A DNA stretch of 31,103 nt from Holophagales bacterium. GTDB lineage: Bacteria > Acidobacteriota > Holophagae > Holophagales > Holophagaceae. Of this stretch, positions 15,220-23,678 are shown one piece after another (the stretch's first letter is position 1; every line of letters begins with the position of its first letter). The translations under genes were made by a program, and so were the position numbers. The DNA lies in the NCBI GenBank assembly GCA_031281385.1, contig JAITFL010000046.1:1-31103 (forward strand), read 5' to 3'. The notes beneath the pieces are model-generated. The model made no database searches. It worked only from the letters and a program-made list of their open reading frames with translations, and was not told the DNA's origin.

Positions 15220-15873
15220 ATGACCATGCTATCACCGACAATCGCCCCACCCTTCCCTTTGGCTTGGGGCTTTTCCACAAGAAACAGCGACCCAAGCGAA
15301 CTGCCTGAAAGGACGCTGGCCCAAGTTCATGGTTGCATAATCTGGGAAGCATCGGGGAAACTGCGTGAAGGCGATGGCCACTGGACATTTGAACCAGGCT
15401 TGCGTATCGGCGTAAGGGTGGCCGACTGCACGCCAATCCTGCTGGCGGGTCTTATCAGCGGCAAACCTTGGGTGGCCGCGCTTCACGCCGGATGGCGCGG
15501 GGCTGTGGCGGGTATCTTGCGGGCCGGGGTGGGAAAGTACTTGGAACTTGGCGGCGTGGCCAATGACCTGTGTTTTGCGTTTGGGCCATGCATCCAGCCG
15601 TGCCATTTTGAAGTAGGGCCAGAGGTCATTGACGCGGCCAAGCGCGACCCTGCATGGCGCGACGACCTATCCGCGATTGGCCCAAGCGGCAGACCGCACT
15701 TAGACCTTCACGGGCTGCTAAGGGCCCAGGCGCTGGACATGGGGCTGGACGCAAAAAATGATGGCTCTATAAAGCGATGCACACTCTGCGAAAGGGAACT
15801 GTTCTATTCCTACAGGGGCGGAGACGATGGCAGACAGTGGGGCTGGATCGAAATATGCGCCCCAAAAATTTAG
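15220..15873 (+). CDS. YfiH/PgeF laccase-domain protein
   Basis: A 217-residue protein of the multicopper-polyphenol-oxidoreductase (DUF152) family. Metal ligands and signatures are visible: His37 (QVHGC), Cys70 in VADCTPILL, His89 in AALHAGWRG, then GPCIQPCHFEVG and a C-terminal CTLCERELFYSYR. Characterised relatives act as purine nucleoside phosphorylase/adenosine deaminase-like enzymes, and E. coli PgeF is a peptidoglycan-editing factor that removes misincorporated residues from UDP-MurNAc precursors; which applies here is unknown. The start ATG 15220 has AAAGG 7 bases upstream, at the edge of the MITE-like element; ATG 15226 is an alternative. It is convergent with rpoZ across a three-hairpin region. 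Confidence 0.92.
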   Translation: MTMLSPTIAPPFPLAWGFSTRNSDPSELPERTLAQVHGCIIWEASGKLREGDGHWTFEPGLRIGVRVADCTPILLAGLISGKPWVAALHAGWRGAVAGILRAGVGKYLELGGVANDLCFAFGPCIQPCHFEVGPEVIDAAKRDPAWRDDLSAIGPSGRPHLDLHGLLRAQALDMGLDAKNDGSIKRCTLCERELFYSYRGGDDGRQWGWIEICAPKI

Positions 15874-15913
15874 CGTAAAGAGCCAAAGTCAAGCTGGTGG
15901 CTTATACCAAATT

Positions 15914-16049
15914 GCGTTCAAATTGTATTTGAACGCTCACGCCAAAGTTTTTGAAAACGCTGGGAAACCCAGCATTTTCAAAAACTTGCGGGCGCCGGTT
16001 CCCGTCGCTTAATACCGATTATGCAATCTTTTGATTGCAAATCGGTATT
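15914..16049. terminator. Three consecutive strong palindromes between yfiH and rpoZ
   Basis: Three hairpins in 136 bases. First, GCGTTCAAAT (15914-15923) with ATTTGAACGC (15927-15936), a perfect 10 bp with a 3-base loop. Second, a 20-bp stem (15945-15964 with 15968-15987) with one mismatch and loop AAA. Third, 16011-16028 with 16033-16049, 17-18 bp with one bulge and loop TTTT. The genes on each side converge here, so a bidirectional transcription stop is the simplest role. The size and number of stems exceed a normal terminator. Confidence 0.75.
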
Positions 16050-16055
16050 AGGGCA

Positions 16056-16349
16056 CTATTCAACCGAAATTGGCACTTCCGTTGTGTAATCGAGAACCTG
16101 GACTTCGCGCTCTTCAAAGGCGATGCGGCCTTCCTCAACTTCCTTGACGGATACCTGTGCCCAGAAAGAAGCCAGTTTTGGCGCGTCCTGTGGCTGGCCC
16201 AAGCGGTTCACTGGGACGACCACTTCAACTTTTGGGTATGCGCCGCGCTGAAGCTGCTCGCAGCGCTTGCCCGCGACAACTACGAACCTATATTTGTTGC
16301 CAACTTCTTCGGGTATGTGGACTACTGGTTTTTGGGCTGTGCTTGCCAT
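16056..16349 (-). CDS. rpoZ: DNA-directed RNA polymerase omega subunit
   Basis: A 97-residue protein. NKYRFVVVAGKRCEQLQRG (about 17-35) is the conserved omega/RPB6 core helix that binds around the beta-prime C-terminus and helps assemble RNA polymerase. The downstream part, with SVKEVEEGRIAFEE, matches the second conserved helix region. The sequence is diverged, but next to coaBC (rpoZ-coaBC is a common neighbourhood) the call is secure enough. Here rpoZ is divergent from coaBC instead of preceding it in one operon. ATG 16349 has AGGAAAG 5 bases upstream. Confidence 0.85.
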   Translation of the reverse strand: MASTAQKPVVHIPEEVGNKYRFVVVAGKRCEQLQRGAYPKVEVVVPVNRLGQPQDAPKLASFWAQVSVKEVEEGRIAFEEREVQVLDYTTEVPISVE

Positions 16350-16374
16350 GTGGCTTTCCTATAAATGACCATAC

Positions 16375-16403
16375 AGCATACCGCAGAAAAGACGCTTTGT
16401 CCA
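16375..16403 (-). promoter_or_regulatory. Likely promoter for rpoZ
   Basis: On the minus strand TGGACA (16398-16403) and TATGCT (16375-16380) are separated by exactly 17 bases, 26 bases before the rpoZ ATG. This is a good sigma-70-type match in a 100-base divergent gap. Confidence 0.5.
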
Positions 16404-16449
16404 GCTTCGTTTTTTGTGCCATGATTGCATTGATGGGGATGGATAAAAA

Positions 16450-17643
16450 ATGAAAGTTCTCCTCGGCGTGACAGGCGGGATAGCCGCTTACAAGGCTGGC
16501 GATTTGGTGCGAAGGCTGCTGCGCTCCGGCCATCAGGTGAGGTGCTGCCTGACGGACGCGGGCGCCCGGTTCATAACTCCGCTGACCCTTGCCACCCTCA
16601 GCGGCGAGCCATGCTTTGGCGCGAACCCCGAGTACCACGAATGGAGGCCAAACCCAAAGGTAGAGCACGTGGATTTGGCTAGGTGGGCCGACGTCCTAGC
16701 GGTGGCCCCCGCGACTGCCGACATTATGGGCAAGGCTGCAAATGGGCTAGCGGACGACCTTCTCTCTACGATACTGCTTGCGGCAACGTGCAAAGTGCTG
16801 TGGGCCCCAGCCATGAACAGGGCCATGTGGGGGCACCCGGCCTTTCAAAAAAACTTGGCGACCCTAAAGGAGTTTGGACACTGCATCATTTCCCCCCGAA
16901 CAGGGACACTTGCCTGCGGCGAAGAGGGCATTGGCAAACTGGCGGACATCGAGGACATTTATGATGGAATTGTCGCCATGGGAAGCGCCCCATTGGAAGC
17001 CTTTGAAGGCAAGAACGTCCTAATCACAGCAGGGCCTACATTTGAAGACTTAGACCCAGTCCGCACCATCACAAATAGGGCCAGCGGGAAAATGGGCATA
17101 GAGATGGCAAAAGCCTTCAGGAACGCCGGAGCCAACGTCCATCTGGTGCTGGGGGGGGAATTGCCCACACCTTGGGGCATAAGCACCACCAGAGTGCGAT
17201 CTGCCCAAGAAATGTTTGAAACATGCATGTCCCTGTGGCCCAAGATGGACGGCGCCTGCGCCGCTGCGGCTGTGGCAGACCAAAGGCCGGCCCACCCAAG
17301 CGCCCAAAAAGCAAAGAAAACGGAAACTCCAGAAGCCTTGCAGCTTGCCAAGACTCCCGACATTTTGGCGGCGCTGAATGAATCCAAGGCCCGCCAGTGG
17401 CTGCTTGGCTTCGCCGCCGAAAGCGAGAATGTTGTTAAAAACGCCACAGAAAAATTGCACAAAAAGGGGCTGGATGCCATCTTGGCAAACGACGTATCGC
17501 ACGGCAAAGGCTTTGGCGACCAAGCCAACTGCCTTATCCCAATAACAAAAGGCGGAAGCCACGCCCCCATCGGGCCCGCCCCAAAGGAGCAGTTGGCGGC
17601 GGACGCAGTGCGGTGGTTTGCAAATTGTCTTGAATCACAATGA
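16450..17643 (+). CDS. coaBC: Bifunctional phosphopantothenoylcysteine decarboxylase/synthetase
   Basis: A 397-residue fusion making 4'-phosphopantetheine for coenzyme A. The N-terminal CoaC flavoprotein (1-180) has GVTGGIAAYKAGDLVRRL, the catalytic His in VEHVDLARWAD, the substrate-binding PATADIMGKAANG, and the PAMNRAMW clamp. The C-terminal CoaB (about 183-397) has GKNVLITAGPTFEDLDPVR, TNRASGKMGIEMA, the dimer motif region AAAVADQRP, and the ANDVSHGKGFG region. Length and order are normal. ATG 16450 follows GGGGATGG. It overlaps the next gene by ATGA (17640-17643), so the HExxH protein is translationally coupled. Confidence 0.97.
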   Translation: MKVLLGVTGGIAAYKAGDLVRRLLRSGHQVRCCLTDAGARFITPLTLATLSGEPCFGANPEYHEWRPNPKVEHVDLARWADVLAVAPATADIMGKAANGLADDLLSTILLAATCKVLWAPAMNRAMWGHPAFQKNLATLKEFGHCIISPRTGTLACGEEGIGKLADIEDIYDGIVAMGSAPLEAFEGKNVLITAGPTFEDLDPVRTITNRASGKMGIEMAKAFRNAGANVHLVLGGELPTPWGISTTRVRSAQEMFETCMSLWPKMDGACAAAAVADQRPAHPSAQKAKKTETPEALQLAKTPDILAALNESKARQWLLGFAAESENVVKNATEKLHKKGLDAILANDVSHGKGFGDQANCLIPITKGGSHAPIGPAPKEQLAADAVRWFANCLESQ

Positions 17644-18179
17644 GATTCGATGCCTATTATCGCTCATTGGTGCTTTGTGCCATCCTAAGCACCTTTCAAC
17701 AGGCCCAGGATATTCCTTCGATGGAAATAACCGAACCACAAATCGGCAATTCAATTTCAGACTACATCTTGCGCCCAAAGCCTTGGTGGCTAAAGATTGC
17801 GACCAAGAAATGGCAGTGGGTGACAATAGACCCAAAAATATATTACCCCAAAGGCATTGACCCGCTCAGCCATCCAGCGGTGATCGAGCATGAAAAAATA
17901 CATCTGGCGCAGCAGCGGAATGCGGGCAAAATAAAATGGATTTTTCGATATGCAGTCAGCAAAAAATTTCGACTAGACCAAGAATTGGAACCCATCATCG
18001 TTGAAATTGCATTTACTCCACTTGATAAAAGGAAAAGAGTGGCAGAAAGATACGCAACAAGCCTTTCCGGCACGTCCTACCACAGTGCCGCAAAGAACTA
18101 TGATGAAGCGTTGGAACGCATACTTTCCAAGGCCAAAGAAATGGACGTTGATGTTGGCAATTTGATGGATAATAATTGA
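17640..18179 (+). CDS. Uncharacterised HExxH (putative metallopeptidase-like) protein
   Basis: A 179-residue protein of unknown function. HPAVIEHEKIHLAQQ contains a zincin HExxH (His84, Glu85, His88), followed about 30 residues on by DQELEPIIVEIAF, where a Glu could be the third ligand as in gluzincin-like folds. A mildly hydrophobic N-terminus (SLVLCAILSTF, 9-19) could be a signal or anchor, but it is weak. Such small HExxH proteins of the 'HE-x-IH-x-x-Q' type occur in many bacteria without known substrates. It is coupled to coaBC by an ATGA overlap, which may be for co-expression only. It is a little more AT-rich than coaBC. Peptidase activity is inferred from the motif. Confidence 0.7.
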   Translation: MRFDAYYRSLVLCAILSTFQQAQDIPSMEITEPQIGNSISDYILRPKPWWLKIATKKWQWVTIDPKIYYPKGIDPLSHPAVIEHEKIHLAQQRNAGKIKWIFRYAVSKKFRLDQELEPIIVEIAFTPLDKRKRVAERYATSLSGTSYHSAAKNYDEALERILSKAKEMDVDVGNLMDNN

Positions 18180-18229
18180 AATTTTTGCAAACCCATTTTC
18201 GCGCCATAAGCACTGATGCGGACTCCGCC

Positions 18230-18470
18230 CGCGCCATGTTTATGCCGATTGATGACGCGGCGAGGTCATTCGCCGCTTAAACTTGGTTCGGGCATACTTC
18301 GGCATGTTGTGTTTTGTGCCAGAGCTTGGAAAAGCTTATTAAATGCTAACTGGGGATTCGCTCAGCACGGCCTCGCATGCGAGTCCGCACTTCGCTACTC
18401 CCCAGACCCCGGGTACTCGCCTCGCCTACTGCCCTATGTAGGGGCTGATACATGGACATGGCTTCGATGG
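18230..18470 (+). repeat. Covarying structured dispersed element, copy 2
   Basis: A 241-base element, same strand and order as 11968-12209. Stem A is GCGGCGA/TCGCCGC (18257-18263 with 18270-18276) around the same loop GGTCAT. ATGCTAACTGGGGATTCGCT and CTCGCATGCGAG are kept. Stem C is CCTAC/GTAGG (18425-18429 with 18438-18442) around TGCCCTAT. It sits between the HExxH gene (ends 18179) and the nadK stop (18534), a convergent gap of 354 bases in which no gene is seen. Confidence 0.75.
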
Positions 18471-18533
18471 GCTGGAGATGGTTGGGGGGCAACCACGGAG
18501 CGCAAAAAAGACCCAAATTTAATATTATCCTGC

Positions 18534-19427
18534 TCATTCTTTGCTCCAATTCATCTTTTCCCTCAGCAGCGCAAAAAATGGTGCGTCTGGGTCTTGGAGC
18601 AGGGTGACGCTGCCGCCTGCATCGCGGATGTGGATGGCATCCCCGGGCTGTATTGGGCAGCCGATCTGTCCGTCCAGCGTCAGATGGGCTTCTTCCGCGT
18701 CTGCAAGCACAATTTTAGCCGCCATGCGTGAAGGTACGACACAGGGGCGCATGTTCAGTGAATGTGGGCAGATCGGAGCCAATATCCATGCCGCCAGTGT
18801 CGGATGCATGATGGGGCCACCCGCCGATAGCGCGTAGGCCGTTGATCCCGTAGGAGTGGCCACGATAAGCCCATCCGCCCTCAGTTTGGCGGCCAAGCTG
18901 CCTTCTATCGAAAGTTCAAGGTTCAATATCCTAGAAAGTGGGCCTTTGGTAACGACCGCATCGTTCATGGCTTCAAACGATTGTATTTCTCTGCCGCCGC
19001 GCCAGAGGTCAACGTGCAGCGTGGCGCGTTTGTCTTCGATCAGCTTCCCCTCGAAATATTTTTTTACGGTGCTAAGGGCCTGTTCGGCGGGATGTGTCAA
19101 AAAACCTAGAAAACCAAGGTTGATCCCCAGCAAGGGGATTCCATGCAGGCCAATCCGCCTTGCCGCCCCCAGCATGGTCCCATCCCCGCCCAAGACGAGC
19201 CCTAACGCTGCGCCATCGGGAGTTCCGATTGAAAGTTTGTCGGCTGGCAAATTGGCCTGCGCCCATGCGCCGCTTATTGAGGCATCCCCGCGGACATCCC
19301 AGCCACGGCTGATGAACTCAGGCGCAACTTGGGCCAGGGCTCTTGGCAAAAGTTCGCTGTTTGGCTTTGCGGCCAAAAAAACGCTGGGGGGATTCTCTTC
19401 AACGCCGGGCATAACCTTATTTTGCAC
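18534..19427 (-). CDS. nadK: NAD kinase
   Basis: A 297-residue ATP/polyphosphate-NAD kinase making NADP. Signatures: LGGDGTMLGAARR with GGDGT at 80-84, GINLGFLGFLTH (101-112), AMNDAVVTKG with Asn155-Asp156, and DGLIVATPTGSTAYALSAGGP, then ICPHSLNMRPCV. Length fits the family. The start is taken as GTG 19427, with AAGG 6 bases upstream; ATG 19412, five codons in, is an alternative with a site too close to it. It is divergent from pbp1A with a 147-base gap; its 3' side faces the structured repeat. Confidence 0.96.
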   Translation of the reverse strand: MQNKVMPGVEENPPSVFLAAKPNSELLPRALAQVAPEFISRGWDVRGDASISGAWAQANLPADKLSIGTPDGAALGLVLGGDGTMLGAARRIGLHGIPLLGINLGFLGFLTHPAEQALSTVKKYFEGKLIEDKRATLHVDLWRGGREIQSFEAMNDAVVTKGPLSRILNLELSIEGSLAAKLRADGLIVATPTGSTAYALSAGGPIMHPTLAAWILAPICPHSLNMRPCVVPSRMAAKIVLADAEEAHLTLDGQIGCPIQPGDAIHIRDAGGSVTLLQDPDAPFFALLREKMNWSKE

Positions 19428-19574
19428 CCAACGCCTTGGGACAAAAAGGGGGTATGGGTTATCCTAGTAGCAGTTCAACTTTTCACACTTGAACTGCCGC
19501 ACCAAGATTTGCTTGCCGGTGGACCTTGTCCGCCGTTACCCAAGCAATACAAACGCAAATTGCTATAATGATAT

Positions 19575-22301
19575 ATGGTCAAAATGAGTTCAGGCAAGTC
19601 GCCAAAAAGGGCGGGCGCCGGCGGCAAGCACGGCAGCCCCAAACACCATTCGGGAACCCCCAAGAGGCCAAAGCCTCAACCAAGCCGCAGTCCAGCCAAC
19701 AGACCTGCGGCTAGCTGGACGCAAGCCGTAGCAGATGCACGAGAGAGAGAGCCAGCCACCGGCAGGGTAGCCGAAAGGGCGACCAGGGGAAGAAAAAAAA
19801 GCGGGCGGCTCATCCGCGCAGTTATGTGGACCATAGCCTGCGCGGCGTTGGCTATGCTAGCCGCCCTTGGGCTGGGGTGGTCAAAACTTAGCCGAGAGGC
19901 CGATTCGCATTTGGACATGTTTCAGTACCGTGTCCCCCCAACTCAGTCAAAAGTGCTGGACAACAAGGGCAACGTAATAGGCACCTTTGCGATACAGAAG
20001 CGCACCCTCATTGCTTATGGCGACATTCCAAGGGCCTTCCAGGCGGCGATTGTGGCGGCCGAGGACGGCGACTTTTGGAACCACAAGGGGGTAAGCAGCA
20101 GGGGCTTTTTTGGCGCGGCGTGGCGGGGCATAAAGTCCCTTGGCAAGGACAGGAGCGGCTTTTCAACGCTCACGATGCAGCTGGTCAGGACTGTCACCGA
20201 AAAGCGCGAGAGGAATCTCTTAAAGGGGGGCATCAGGCGAAAGCTGATAGAAATAATGGTCGCCCGCCGCCTCGAGAAGGCGTTCACCAAAGAGCAAATA
20301 ATGGAGCAGTACACAAATGAGGTGAACTTTGGCGCAGGGTATTACGGGTTGATGGCCGCATCTGACTACTACTTCAAAAAAGACCCACTCGAATTGAACC
20401 TTGAAGAATGCGCCCTGCTGGCAGGATTGGTGCAAAGGCCGTCCAAGTCGCACGACAGATTGTTCAGCGCAGACCCAAAGGAAAGGGAAATAGTCTTGGC
20501 GCGGCGAAATTACGTCATTTCGCGCATGGAGGCCGAAGGCTATCTAAAGGAGTACCCCGAAAACTTTGCAGAGCAGCTAAAAAAGAGGCCCATCTTGCTT
20601 GGCCGTGAAAACGCGGGAGAGGTCGAATTCGCCGCCTACGTGGTAGAGGAAGTTAGAAAAACGCTTGAGCCAAAATACGGGAGCGAACTGTTGGAGGGCG
20701 GGCTTGTGATTCACACCACGATTGACGCCGCTTGGCAGCGCATCGCAACGGATTCTGTCAGAAAGGGGTTGCGCGAAATCGAGAAAACGCGCGGGTTCCG
20801 CAGCGACAAGGACGCAGTGAGGTTCTATCAAAACCCAGAAACGGGCAAAGATCCATCTTGGAGGCGGTTCTATGCGCCTGGGGACACCGCGAGGGGGATC
20901 ATATTGAAGTGGGACAAAAATGTGGCCACCGTGAGGATGGACAGAACAATAATCGAGGTTCCCGCCAAGGCATTTGAGTGGGCAGGCAAGCTTGCGCTTG
21001 AAACTCTTGAGCGCGGCGCAGCCCCTCTCTTTGAAATAACGGACACAACCCCTGAAGGCACGCCAATAGCCCTTGCGCTCACCCAAACGCCAGAGGCAGA
21101 GGGCGCGCTGCTGGCCGTTGAATCAGTCACGGGCGAGATCAAGGCGATGGTCGGCGGCTACGATTTTCGCAGGAGCCAGTTCAACCGCGCAACCCAGGCA
21201 AGGCGCCAGGTGGGTTCCACCATCAAGCCGTTCATCTACGGGGCCGCGTTGGAAGAGGGGTACACGCCAGCTACGATAGTCTCGGACACGCCGATAAAGT
21301 ACCACCTTGGCGGCCCAAACGCAAAGCCAATGATAAACAGAAGGACTGGCAAGGACGAAAATGAATACCAGCCGAACAACGATGAAAGGGGCTTTTTCGG
21401 CCCGCTGACCTTTTGGGAAGCCTTGGCCCGCTCGCGGAACATCCCGGCGGTGAAAACCCTCGAGATGGCGGGAATAAACAACACTCTAGAATTTTTGGAT
21501 AAATGCGGCATAGACAGAAGCAAAATACCCCCCTTCCCCAGCATGGCGCTTGGGGCGGCAGACCTGACGCTGGAAGAAATCATCCAAGGATATTCAACCA
21601 TCGCCTCAGGAGGGGGCATCTGCCCAGAGCCATTCCTGATAAAAAAAGTTGTTGACCGAAACGGCGCGGTGCGATTCGAGCGCAAACCCCAGCCAAGGCC
21701 GTTGGAGCAGGCGATTGACCCCGTGGTTAATTTCCAGCTCATCCAAATGCTCCAAGCTGTCACATCTTTCGGAACGGCGGGGGGGACCAGCTCCGAACTG
21801 GGCAAGCCAGTCGCCGGAAAGACGGGTACCACCAATGAACATACTGACGCTTGGTTCATAGGTTTTTCCAACAAATTAGATAAATTCACCGGACTGCAGT
21901 CGCCAATAACTTGCGGCGTATGGGTGGGGCTGGACGCCAAAAAGACGCTTTACCCTGGCGCAACGGGCGGCAGGGCGGCACTGCCTATATGGAAGAGTTT
22001 TATGAAGGCCGCGCTATCGAGGGAGCCTCCCATGGATTTCAGGCCCCCAAGCAACGCCGAATGGGAATGGATAGACATAGACATAGATACGGGCCTCAGG
22101 CTTGGACCAGGCACTGTGTCTTCGCGCATCCGCACCCTACTTTTCCGCCGAGGCTCGGCCCCGGTCGGAGAAACCAGCGTTGAAATTGCAGCATTGATAG
22201 CCAATGCAAAGTCAAAGGCAAACGTGTTTGTCCTAGAAGAGAGGCCCTGGGGAGCGCCAACTAAATTTTCAACGCTCATAAACGACCCAAACGATTATTA
22301 A
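19575..22301 (+). CDS. Class A penicillin-binding protein (PBP1A-type)
   Basis: A 908-residue bifunctional peptidoglycan synthase. The cytoplasmic N-terminus (1-79) is long, Pro/Lys/Arg-rich and low in complexity. One membrane anchor follows (80-101, MWTIACAALAMLAALGLGW). The GT51 glycosyltransferase has AAEDGDFWNHKG with catalytic Glu163, and GFSTLTMQLVRT, where most relatives have GASTITQQ. An OB-like insert lies near 420-500. The transpeptidase has S548-T-I-K551, S620-R-N622 and K749-T-G751-T. The C-terminus is moderately extended. TATAAT at 19564-19569, five bases before the ATG, is a perfect -10 but without a good -35; a leaderless or near-leaderless start (ATG 19575 or 19584) is conceivable. 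No Shine-Dalgarno is seen. It is followed by rho 71 bases later. Confidence 0.95.
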   Translation: MVKMSSGKSPKRAGAGGKHGSPKHHSGTPKRPKPQPSRSPANRPAASWTQAVADAREREPATGRVAERATRGRKKSGRLIRAVMWTIACAALAMLAALGLGWSKLSREADSHLDMFQYRVPPTQSKVLDNKGNVIGTFAIQKRTLIAYGDIPRAFQAAIVAAEDGDFWNHKGVSSRGFFGAAWRGIKSLGKDRSGFSTLTMQLVRTVTEKRERNLLKGGIRRKLIEIMVARRLEKAFTKEQIMEQYTNEVNFGAGYYGLMAASDYYFKKDPLELNLEECALLAGLVQRPSKSHDRLFSADPKEREIVLARRNYVISRMEAEGYLKEYPENFAEQLKKRPILLGRENAGEVEFAAYVVEEVRKTLEPKYGSELLEGGLVIHTTIDAAWQRIATDSVRKGLREIEKTRGFRSDKDAVRFYQNPETGKDPSWRRFYAPGDTARGIILKWDKNVATVRMDRTIIEVPAKAFEWAGKLALETLERGAAPLFEITDTTPEGTPIALALTQTPEAEGALLAVESVTGEIKAMVGGYDFRRSQFNRATQARRQVGSTIKPFIYGAALEEGYTPATIVSDTPIKYHLGGPNAKPMINRRTGKDENEYQPNNDERGFFGPLTFWEALARSRNIPAVKTLEMAGINNTLEFLDKCGIDRSKIPPFPSMALGAADLTLEEIIQGYSTIASGGGICPEPFLIKKVVDRNGAVRFERKPQPRPLEQAIDPVVNFQLIQMLQAVTSFGTAGGTSSELGKPVAGKTGTTNEHTDAWFIGFSNKLDKFTGLQSPITCGVWVGLDAKKTLYPGATGGRAALPIWKSFMKAALSREPPMDFRPPSNAEWEWIDIDIDTGLRLGPGTVSSRIRTLLFRRGSAPVGETSVEIAALIANAKSKANVFVLEERPWGAPTKFSTLINDPNDY

Positions 22302-22372
22302 ACATAGAGCCTACAAAGCCGTGCTATACTTTTTTTGTACTAGCCAAAAACTTTTCAATGTAAAGGTGCTTT

Positions 22373-23659
22373 GTGCCACCAGAAACCGCTTCAATAAATT
22401 TACAAGACCTCAAAGAACTTTCAAGCGGCCGGCTGGCCGAAATGGCTAAGCAGTACAATATCGAGAACCCGCTCTCTATCCGCAAGCAGGAACTCATGTT
22501 CAGGCTGCTTGAGGCAAAAGCGTTGCAGGAAGAGTATTTTTGGGCCGAAGGGCTTTTGGAAGTGATGCAGGAAGGTTTTGGCTTTCTTCGCTCCCCGGCG
22601 CACAACTATCTTGCAGGCTCCGACGATATTTATATTTCGCCAAGCCAGATCAGAAAATTTGGCCTGCACACTGGCGACATAGTCTCCGCAGCCATACGCC
22701 CTCCCAAGGACGACGAAAAATTTTTTGCGGTGATCAGAATAGACGCGGTAAACTTTGACCCCCCGATGGCCGCAAAAGAGCGCGTCCACTTTGACAGCTT
22801 GGTGCCGCTATATCCAACCCAGCACCTAAAAATGGAGCGCGACCCACAGGAATTGAGCACAAGGGTCATGGATCTTATGACGCCGCTGGGAAAAGGGCAA
22901 AGGGCCCTGATAGTCGCCCCCCCTAGAACCGGCAAAACAGTGCTGCTTCAAAACATCGCCAATTCTATCACTACGAACCATCCGGAGGTTTTTCTGATCG
23001 TGCTGCTCATAGACGAGCGGCCCGAAGAAGTCACAGACATGGAGAGAAACGTCAATGGCGAAGTAGTGGCCAGCACTTTTGACGAACCGGCACTCAGGCA
23101 CGTCCAAGTAGCCGAAATGGTCATTGAAAAGGCAAAGCGCTTGGTGGAGCACAAAAAGGACGTGGTAATCCTGCTGGATTCGATAACCAGGCTGGGCAGG
23201 GCCTACAATACGGTGGCCCCCCCAAGCGGCAAGGTCCTCTCCGGCGGCGTGGACAGCAACGCCCTACAGCGCCCCAAGAGGTTTTTTGGCGCGGCGCGAA
23301 GCATAGAAGGCGGCGGCAGCCTTACGATCATAGCCACGGCCCTGATAGAGACCGGCAGCCGCATGGACGACGTCATATTTGAAGAGTTCAAAGGCACCGG
23401 CAACAGCGAAATCATCCTAGACAGGAAGCTAAGCGACCATAGGATTTTCCCTGCGATGGACATCCAGCGCTCTGGCACCAGAAAAGAGGATCTGCTAATC
23501 GGCCCTCAGCGCCTAGCCATGATCTGGGTGCTAAGGAAAATACTCTCCAGCAGCGGCCCTGCAGAATCAATGGAGCTATTGCTTGACCGCTTGGGCAAAA
23601 CCAAGACAAACGATGAGTTCCTTGCAAGCCTGCATGAGCCGACTGCCGGGAAGAGATAG
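22373..23659 (+). CDS. rho: Transcription termination factor Rho
   Basis: A 428-residue RNA helicase that forms hexamers and ends transcription. An N-terminal helical domain (about 8-50, [19 protein letters not shown]) leads into the RNA-binding cold-shock-like fold with GFGFLRSP (68-75) and [15 protein letters not shown]. The ATPase has Walker [10 protein letters not shown] with Lys188, [13 protein letters not shown], the Walker B region [16 protein letters not shown], the Q-loop/R-loop region [24 protein letters not shown] (in pieces), and [18 protein letters not shown]. The start is GTG 22373 with AAAGG 6 bases before. hypE begins 19 bases after the stop, so the hydroxyproline genes may be read from the rho transcript. 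Confidence 0.97.
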   Translation: MPPETASINLQDLKELSSGRLAEMAKQYNIENPLSIRKQELMFRLLEAKALQEEYFWAEGLLEVMQEGFGFLRSPAHNYLAGSDDIYISPSQIRKFGLHTGDIVSAAIRPPKDDEKFFAVIRIDAVNFDPPMAAKERVHFDSLVPLYPTQHLKMERDPQELSTRVMDLMTPLGKGQRALIVAPPRTGKTVLLQNIANSITTNHPEVFLIVLLIDERPEEVTDMERNVNGEVVASTFDEPALRHVQVAEMVIEKAKRLVEHKKDVVILLDSITRLGRAYNTVAPPSGKVLSGGVDSNALQRPKRFFGAARSIEGGGSLTIIATALIETGSRMDDVIFEEFKGTGNSEIILDRKLSDHRIFPAMDIQRSGTRKEDLLIGPQRLAMIWVLRKILSSSGPAESMELLLDRLGKTKTNDEFLASLHEPTAGKR

Positions 23660-23678
23660 GCCAAAAGGCGAGGCGGAG

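Noticed and set aside
18346..18549. A minus-strand frame across the second structured element, with a partly similar peptide in the first copy
   Set aside because: The peptide similarity follows from DNA similarity of the repeat; the frames have different lengths and starts, and the paired changes favour a structured non-coding element.
19564..19569. TATAAT just before pbp1A as a firm promoter
   Set aside because: No acceptable -35 lies 16-18 bases upstream, and the site would make an almost leaderless message, so it is only mentioned in the gene entry.
20577..21086. A 169-codon minus-strand frame inside the penicillin-binding protein gene
   Set aside because: It is antisense to the region between the two catalytic domains and has no independent signals.
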